Source of the DNA: Dryomyza anilis
Lineage: Eukaryota > Arthropoda > Insecta > Diptera > Dryomyzidae
NCBI GenBank assembly: GCA_951804985.1
Contig: OX638130.1
Span: forward strand, 78,486,583 to 78,550,582
Direction: 5' to 3'
Length of the DNA stretch: 64,000 nt
The notes under the pieces: model-generated
Seen by the model: only the letters and a program-made list of their open reading frames with translations
What the model was told of the DNA's origin: nothing
The model's database searches: none
Translations under genes and position numbers: made by a program
In this document: piece by piece, positions 58,130 through 64,000 of the stretch
How positions within the stretch are numbered: position 1 is the stretch's first letter
Layout: the number at the start of each line of letters is the position of its first letter

Positions 58130-59180
58130 TGAGCGGAAACTATAGAAAAAGGCGAAAAATGTCCAAAAAATCATAAAATTGCAAATTTTGCACCTCTACA
58201 GAAGGGCGCAAAATATACAGAAAGGCGCAAAATTTTTTAAAAAGCATAAAATTGCAAATGTGTCTAATTTACAAAATGTTTGCGCCTGTATAGAAGGGCG
58301 CATAATATAGAAAAAAGGCGCAAATATAGAAAAAAATCATAAATTGCAAATGCGCCTTATTTACGAAATATTTGCGCCTCTATAGAAGGGCGCGAAATAT
58401 AGAGAAAGGCGCAAAATTCTCAAAAAAGCATAAAATTGCAAATGCGCTTAATTTACAAAATTTTTGCGCCTCTATAAAAGGGCGCAAAATATAGAGAAAG
58501 GCGCAAAATGTTCAAAAAAGCATAAAATTGCAAATGCGTCTTATTTACAAAATGTTTGCGCCTGTATAGAAGGGCGCAAAATATACAGAAAGGCGAAAAA
58601 AATATAGAAAAAAGGCGTCTTATTTACAAAATGTTTGCGCCTCTATAGAAGGGCGCAAATATACAGAAAGGCGCAAAATTTTCAAAAAATCATAAATTGC
58701 AAATGCGCCTTATTTACGAAATATTTGCGCCTCTATAGAAGGCGCGAAATATAGAGAAAGGCGCAAAATTCTCAAAAAAGCATAAAATTGCAAATGCGCT
58801 TAATTTACAAAATTTTTGCGCCTCTATAAAAGGGCGCAAAATATAGAGAAAGGCGCAAAATGTTCAAAAAAGCATAAAATTGCAAATGCGTCTTATTTAC
58901 AAAATGTTTGCGCCTGTATAGAAGGGCGCAAAATATACAGAAAGGCGCAAAATTTTAAAAAAAGCATAAATTTTCAAATGCGCCTTATTTACAAAATGTT
59001 TGCGCCTCTACAGAAGGGCGCTAAATATAGTTAAAGGCGCAAAATTTCAGAATTTTTAGGCCTTTTGAAAAGACCGGTAACTACAGAGAAAGGCGCTAAA
59101 TTTTCAAAAAAATAAACACAAAATGGAAAAAGCGCTTAAAATGCAGAATATTTGCGGCTTTTAAAAAGATCGCAAAATAT
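58130..59180. repeat. minisatellite of about 91 bp with higher-order repeat
   Basis: About ten units, each containing TTTACAAAATGTTTGCGCC, TCTATAGAAGGGCGCAAAAT and a CATAAAATTGCAAATGCG block. GCGCC starts fall at 58466, 58558, 58637, 58727 and 58818. The block 58340-58560 recurs nearly unchanged at 58690-58930, so four units form a super-repeat of about 352 bp. Units towards 59180 are degenerate. Confidence 0.85.
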
Positions 59181-61720
59181 AGAAAAAGGCACCAAATTTT
59201 CAAAAAAAAAATTAATTTACAGAGTAAATATGCGTCATATTCATGTTTGGTTTGTTTTGATAATTTTGCGCTTGTAAAGACGATAAAATACTGTTATGCG
59301 CTGTTATGTTATGCGCTGTTTTAATTTTGATTGTTATTTGAATAGTTTACGCCTTTTTGAGCTTTTCTCTCTACATTGCGCCTTGTGTAAAAATAACTAA
59401 CTATTTCCAGATAACTAATATTCTGTAAATTACCTTTTTAATTGTTCGCTTTTTTTTTAATTTTACGACTTAAAAAAAACTTTTGTCATTTTAATCTTCG
59501 TTAAAATTGCCCAAAATATCGGGTAACTTTTATTTTAAAGTTGACTTTAAATTGTCTACGAATATGCGCCATTTTATTTTGGCAAAGATTCTGAAGATTA
59601 CACAATTCGAGTTTTAAGTGTTTTGAGATCTATATCAAAATGTCCCAAGCCAAAAATTTTAGGCAGTTTAGACAGTTTAGAAACATTTGTTCGACATATT
59701 TTCAAAATAGATAGGCGGAGTTTGTATCACGAGCTGTCTGCCCGATCCCAAAATATGCGGTGAATCTGTCATTAAAATTCCACAAAATTTTACAACCTGC
59801 TATACACTTCCCAAAATATTCCATTTATCTGTGTGTTGGCCGGAAATATTCCTGAAAAATGACATAAATTTTGTCTCGGGGTATCAATATTAAATCGAAT
59901 TTAAACATTATAGGCGCATATCCATAGACAATTTTTAGTTTTTAAAAAATATACATATTTTTTGTATATCTTCGTTGTACAACTATAAGTCAAAATACCA
60001 TTTTTGATAGTTTGATAAAAGTTCGACAATTCATATTTTTAGATGTGTTGGTGTATATTTCATAATTAAAAATCAAATATTCACAAAATATAGTTTTTAA
60101 ATATGTCCAATCGGCACTGTGCTAAAAGGTTATGATTGTTTCAAATTATAATTGAAGAAGTTATTAACAAAAAAAAAATCGATATTGAAACAAAATTTAT
60201 TTGATGACTTTTAGTTCTATAACAACGATTTATAATCCGATTTTTACGTTTTTAGTATTTTTGAAATTAAAAAAAAACTGTTGTAAATTAATTTAATAAT
60301 TGGTGAAGTAACTATTACCTTTTGAATAAATGGTACAAAAATCTAGGTTAAATATAAAACTTAAGTTTGGTACAAATCGTACAATTGGTACAAATGTTAT
60401 ACTTTAAAAAAAAATCAAATTCAAATAGTTTTGGTTTTCGAAATATGCTGTTAAGTGAAAATAATCATTAAAATACATTGTGTATATCTGAAGTAGTTTT
60501 CCAACGAGATGTCGGTATTGATCACCTTTAATATAATACACAAATTGAATTTTGTTCCAAAAGGTACTGAGACATGTACACCTTCCTAAAATCAGAGACC
60601 AAAAATAATTAATTTTTTCAAATTTATATGTAAAAAGTCATTGTAAGAAATGATGGCACTGTAAAACAAATGGTACCATTAGATAACATTCGATGAACAT
60701 TTTTAATTTATTGTCTTATTTTTATTATAGGACTGTTAAATTTTAAAGTATTTTTTAATAATTATATTTGAGAAATATAAATAAAAGTTTGATTAATATT
60801 ATTAAAGTCAAAAATTATTATTTTTAATAAATACTTTCAAAATTCAAATATAATTTTTATTTTAGATACATATTTATTAAAACCAAAATTAATTATTATT
60901 TTTGATATATATATGTAAAAAAAGTCTTTACTCCTACCAAAAAATCTCCAAACAAACAAACAAATTGGCTGAACTTTAGATAACCGGATGAAGTGAAATA
61001 TTTTTTCTTCAAACTATCCCCCATGTTTGGGTCCCAAACGGTCGAACTTGTGGTACCCCAGGTAAATCGAAACTTTATACACCTACCTATATGAACATGT
61101 AGGTACTGAAATGAAAGATATTGATCTCACGATTAATATGTTATTATGTTCATGATCCAATAACCCCAGTAACCTCAGGACCCTTTTTAGTTTTAACAAC
61201 TGAGTTCATTTTATACACGAATAATACTTTTGTATTTATGTTTTAAAAAATAAAAAAATTAATATTTTATAATAAAATTTCGTATGCGGCGCTTCTTCGA
61301 TATTACTTGCCAACGAAATATTATAATTAACTGTTGGGCCACTTCTAGAAAATTAAAAAAAAACCTTTCAGCGTTACCTATTCATTTCAAAATTTTCTTC
61401 GTCATTTTGATAAATAATTAAATATTTTTCTCAACAATCAGCATTTCATTTTAATTTTATTTTTTACATAATTACAAATCGAAAGCTTTGGTTATTAGAT
61501 CATAAAAATAACCATATAATTACAAATGTGGCATTATTACATTTCATTTGAGTACCTATATGATCAAATATGTAGATGCACCGGATATCGTTTTTTCTAG
61601 AGTACCACAGATCCGACCGCACCCTATATTTTTTTTGTTTTTTAAGCAAATAAAACGGTTGATTTAAAGAAAAAAAGTTGCTTTAAAGAAGTACAGTTGT
61701 ATAAAATATAAAGTACAGAA
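59181..61720. other. AT-rich stretch, no gene seen
   Basis: Long A and T runs with only very short frames. No coding motif, RNA gene or clear repeat boundary could be recognised over 2.5 kb. Confidence 0.5.
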
Positions 61721-61840
61721 AATATAAAAAAGGGCGCAAAAAAAATTTTTGGGGCGCATTTTAGAATAAAATGGAAAAAAGGCGCAAAAAAATCAATCGC
61801 CCCCCCAAATCATACTTCTGGATCCGCCCCTGTCACAGAC
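61721..61840 (-). mobile_element. fragment of a GGCGC-rich element with CAGGGGCGGATCC end
   Basis: AAGGGCGCAAAAAAAATT and GGGGCGCATTTTAG resemble the minisatellite units at 58130-59180. The right end, CTGGATCCGCCCCTG (61829-61843), is in reverse CAGGGGCGGATCCAG, which looks like a hAT-type terminus. The opposite terminus was not found. Confidence 0.4.
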
Positions 61841-62234
61841 CTTATTTTTAAGATGTTTATATTCTTTAGTCTTGAAAAGCAAAAAAATTAAATAAATTAA
61901 AACACACATCTTCATTATGTTCACGTTCATAAAATACGAAAAATAAAGTGCAAATTCGACAAGTTTAAACATTTCAAGTATAAGGCAGATATTTGTTTAC
62001 ATTAGTTCTTGTTCTTGCATTTCTTGCAGTGTACTATGGGACAGAAGCTTATTCTAGCCCGCCGAAAATCCGAAATTAAAGTTTGTTGCAGAAAGTTTAA
62101 AAATATGTCATTTTATTAAAAATGTATGAGAACCTTGAGAACAGTGAAAAAATCCTTCTGTAGGCTGGCTTAAAGTCAAAAATTTGAAACAAGTGCTTTA
62201 AAAAAAAAAAAAACATTTAATATATACTCTACAT

Positions 62235-63619
62235 TAGAGATGGGCACGTGAGTGAGTTTTGACTCACACTCACTCACGCTCACGAAAGAATATTTCTAAT
62301 CACGCACACTCACTCACGGCCTTTTTTGATCTACTCACAATCACGTGAGTAAAATTAAGATTCAATCACAATCACGCGAGATCACGCGTGATTCACGTGA
62401 ATCACGCTGAATCACGTGTTTTTTTTGCTATTGTTTGTTGGTGATAGAATAGAAGGTATATTTTCCAGATGGTGTATGTCAACAGTTATTATAATGATAT
62501 CAAGTTATTTCGCACCAGGGCATCAACCACCACAAATTTTTTAAACTCATCACACCGAAATTCACCACACCAAAATTCTTCACAATGAAACTCACCATAC
62601 TAAAATTCACTACACTAAAATTCACCACACTAAAACTCACCACACTAAAACTCACCACACCAAAATTCACCACACTAAAACTCACCATACTAAAACTCAT
62701 CACACTAAAACTTCTACTGGGAAAAACTCTACGGGGGAAGAAGTCTACGGGAAAGAATTCTATCGGGAAGAATTTTACGGGAAAACGTTCTACGGGGAAG
62801 ATATAAATAATAAAAATGTTCTTTATATTAATAAAATCACTACATATCCTAGGATTCACAAAATCTTGGCACGAGTCGTGCACGGGTCCAGCTAGTTATC
62901 AATAAAATAATAGTTCGGGGTGGAATTAACCAGGGATAAATTGACTTTGGGAAAAACTATTTTTGAATCGATTTTTTTGGTTACTACATTTATAACTCGA
63001 ATAAAAATTGGACCCCACATGAACCTCTGGAACAAACTAAACTTAATAAACAAAAGGAAGTCAATACAGAGTTATCATGTATAGTTGAAATTGAAAATTA
63101 AACTTTTTACAAAAATGTGTATATCGAAAAAAAAAGCGTTCCATGAACGGTCGTATGAAACCAAGAAAAAACTATTGACATAACCCCACAAAAATTGATT
63201 AGCCCATACTAAGTACGGCCGTTTTGCATGGGTTAGATAAATTGTTGACTAAAACCTTGCAACTTATTCTGAGTTGAAGAAGGGGTGGGTATATGACGGT
63301 CGTTAGAAAGGGTTTGATTTATTATAGTTCTGAAATGTGGGCAGTCGCCTTCCCGAAGCCTTCTGAGTTCTGAGCCTTAATCTGTAGTTCAGCAAAAATA
63401 TATAAAATCGCTAAAAATTAAAACTGAGATTTTTTTATTTTATGAAATATTCGACTCACGCACACTCACTCACGTAAAATTGTACTCACGCACACTCACT
63501 CACGGTATTTTTTGGTCTACTCACACTCACTCACAATCACGTGAAAAAATTAGGATTCAATCACAATCACGCGTGATTCACGTGAATTACGCTGACTCAC
63601 GCTCACATGCCCATCTCTA
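62235..63619. mobile_element. hAT-like element with CACTCACTCACG repeats
   Basis: Left end TAGAGATGGGCACGTGAG and reversed right end TAGAGATGGGCATGTGAG are near-perfect terminal repeats. The flanks CTCTACAT (62227-62234) and CTCCACAT (63620-63627) fit an 8-bp hAT target duplication with one mismatch. Both ends contain arrays of CACACTCACTCACG and of GCGTGATTCACGTGAAT. There is no transposase. A Helitron fragment is nested inside. Confidence 0.8.
62525..62895 (+). mobile_element. Helitron 3' fragment
   Basis: Ends with the hairpin GCACGAGTCGTGC, the spacer ACGGGTCCAG and CTAG (62892-62895), followed by T. About 12 copies of CACACTAAAACTCAC and TACGGGAAAGAATTC repeats precede it, the reverse complements of those in the Helitron at 28164-29402. 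The 5' end is missing. It lies within the hAT-like element. Confidence 0.8.
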
Positions 63620-63627
63620 CTCCACAT

Positions 63628-64000
63628 CAAGAGTGTTAGTATTATATTATTGAAAATTGAGAGAACTATCATCTTGTGTATCAAAAATTTCAAATGGCTA
63701 TTCGTGTTTTTCCTGATTATCTGTTAAAAACATAAAACAAAAATTACGATTTTTTTTATAAAAGTTATAAAAAAGCTTTCAAATGCTCTCATAAATCTTT
63801 TTACAGGCATAATGTCTGAAATGCCATCTTTCTAACGGTGTTAAACATGCCTGCATTAGTTTGCAACACGTCATTTAAAATGAGTTTAAGTGATGAGAAA
63901 AGTACGAAAATCGTAAAATAATTTAACTAAATTTTGTTACTTTAATATGTCAGTTTTGTCTTTTCTGTCATTATAGTTGACAAAACTGGCTCATATTTGG
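63628..64000. other. no gene seen
   Basis: AT-rich DNA to the end of the window, with no coding motif or repeat that I recognise. Confidence 0.5.

Noticed and set aside
58816..59034. 72-codon frame with repeated KAQNIEKGAK
   Set aside because: Product of the 91-bp minisatellite.
58130..59180. CRISPR-like array of regularly spaced repeats
   Set aside because: Whole units of about 91 bp repeat without unique spacers, there are no cas genes, and the window is plainly eukaryotic. It is a minisatellite.

Overview
The window is AT-rich eukaryotic DNA and most likely comes from a higher fly (brachyceran dipteran). Three things suggest this: exons of an insect-type nutrient amino acid transporter (SLC6/NAAT family) with short AT-rich introns; many copies of a short repeat carrying GTCY (GACA/GACG) microsatellites like the dipteran mini-me/DINE-1 elements; and a gypsy retrotransposon whose primer-binding site resembles the tRNA-Ser-type sites known in Drosophila. 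No family was confirmed by database search, and the species is not identified.

Only one host gene is visible. Three consecutive, intact, correctly spliced exons of a NAAT-like transporter lie at 13504-14188 on the minus strand. The rest of that gene was not found. Almost everything else is mobile elements, many nested in one another.

Layout. 1-5400: short TIR elements (a Tc1/mariner-like one at 1072-2028, a Harbinger-like one at 3069-3635) and simple tandem repeats. 5811-6030: a tRNA-derived SINE with an 11-bp target-site duplication. 6667-9138: a TACGG-rich TIR element holding a broken LINE copy (minus strand). 9386-12130: a long TA microsatellite, a second Tc1/mariner-like copy, and a TIR element nested in a mini-me fragment. 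13504-14188: NAAT exons. 14741-15740: tail of a second kind of LINE with RNase H. 15830-17045: a foldback element. 17746-20136: first copy (A1) of a duplicated segment. 20137-33988: a composite gypsy-like LTR element on the minus strand (gag, protease, RT, RNase H and integrase, all frameshifted), split by a near-complete LINE (about 22540-26026) and by a Helitron with exact ends (28164-29402). 34268-38322: second copy of the duplicated segment (A2) inside or overlapping a hAT-like element. 38598-44738: more mini-me copies, a hAT-like element holding a LINE remnant, another Tc1/mariner-like copy, an old SINE copy and a small hairpin MITE.

44789-58056 is the most structured part. A unit of about 3.8-4.0 kb is repeated three times in tandem. 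Each unit carries one arm of a long inverted repeat, and only the last copy continues into the opposite arm (56423-58056), which is itself split by another TIR element. A minisatellite with a period near 91 bp and a higher-order period near 352 bp follows (58130-59180). 59180-62230 is nearly empty AT-rich DNA. 62235-63619 is a hAT-like element with an 8-bp target-site duplication and a Helitron 3' end nested in it.

No intact transposon gene was found. The autonomous-type elements present (LINEs, gypsy) are broken by frameshifts; the rest are non-autonomous. I saw no CRISPR, operon, rRNA gene or functional tRNA gene. The possible novelty lies in the repeat architecture: the triplicated foldback, the SINE family, the nested Helitron and the chimeric LTR element.
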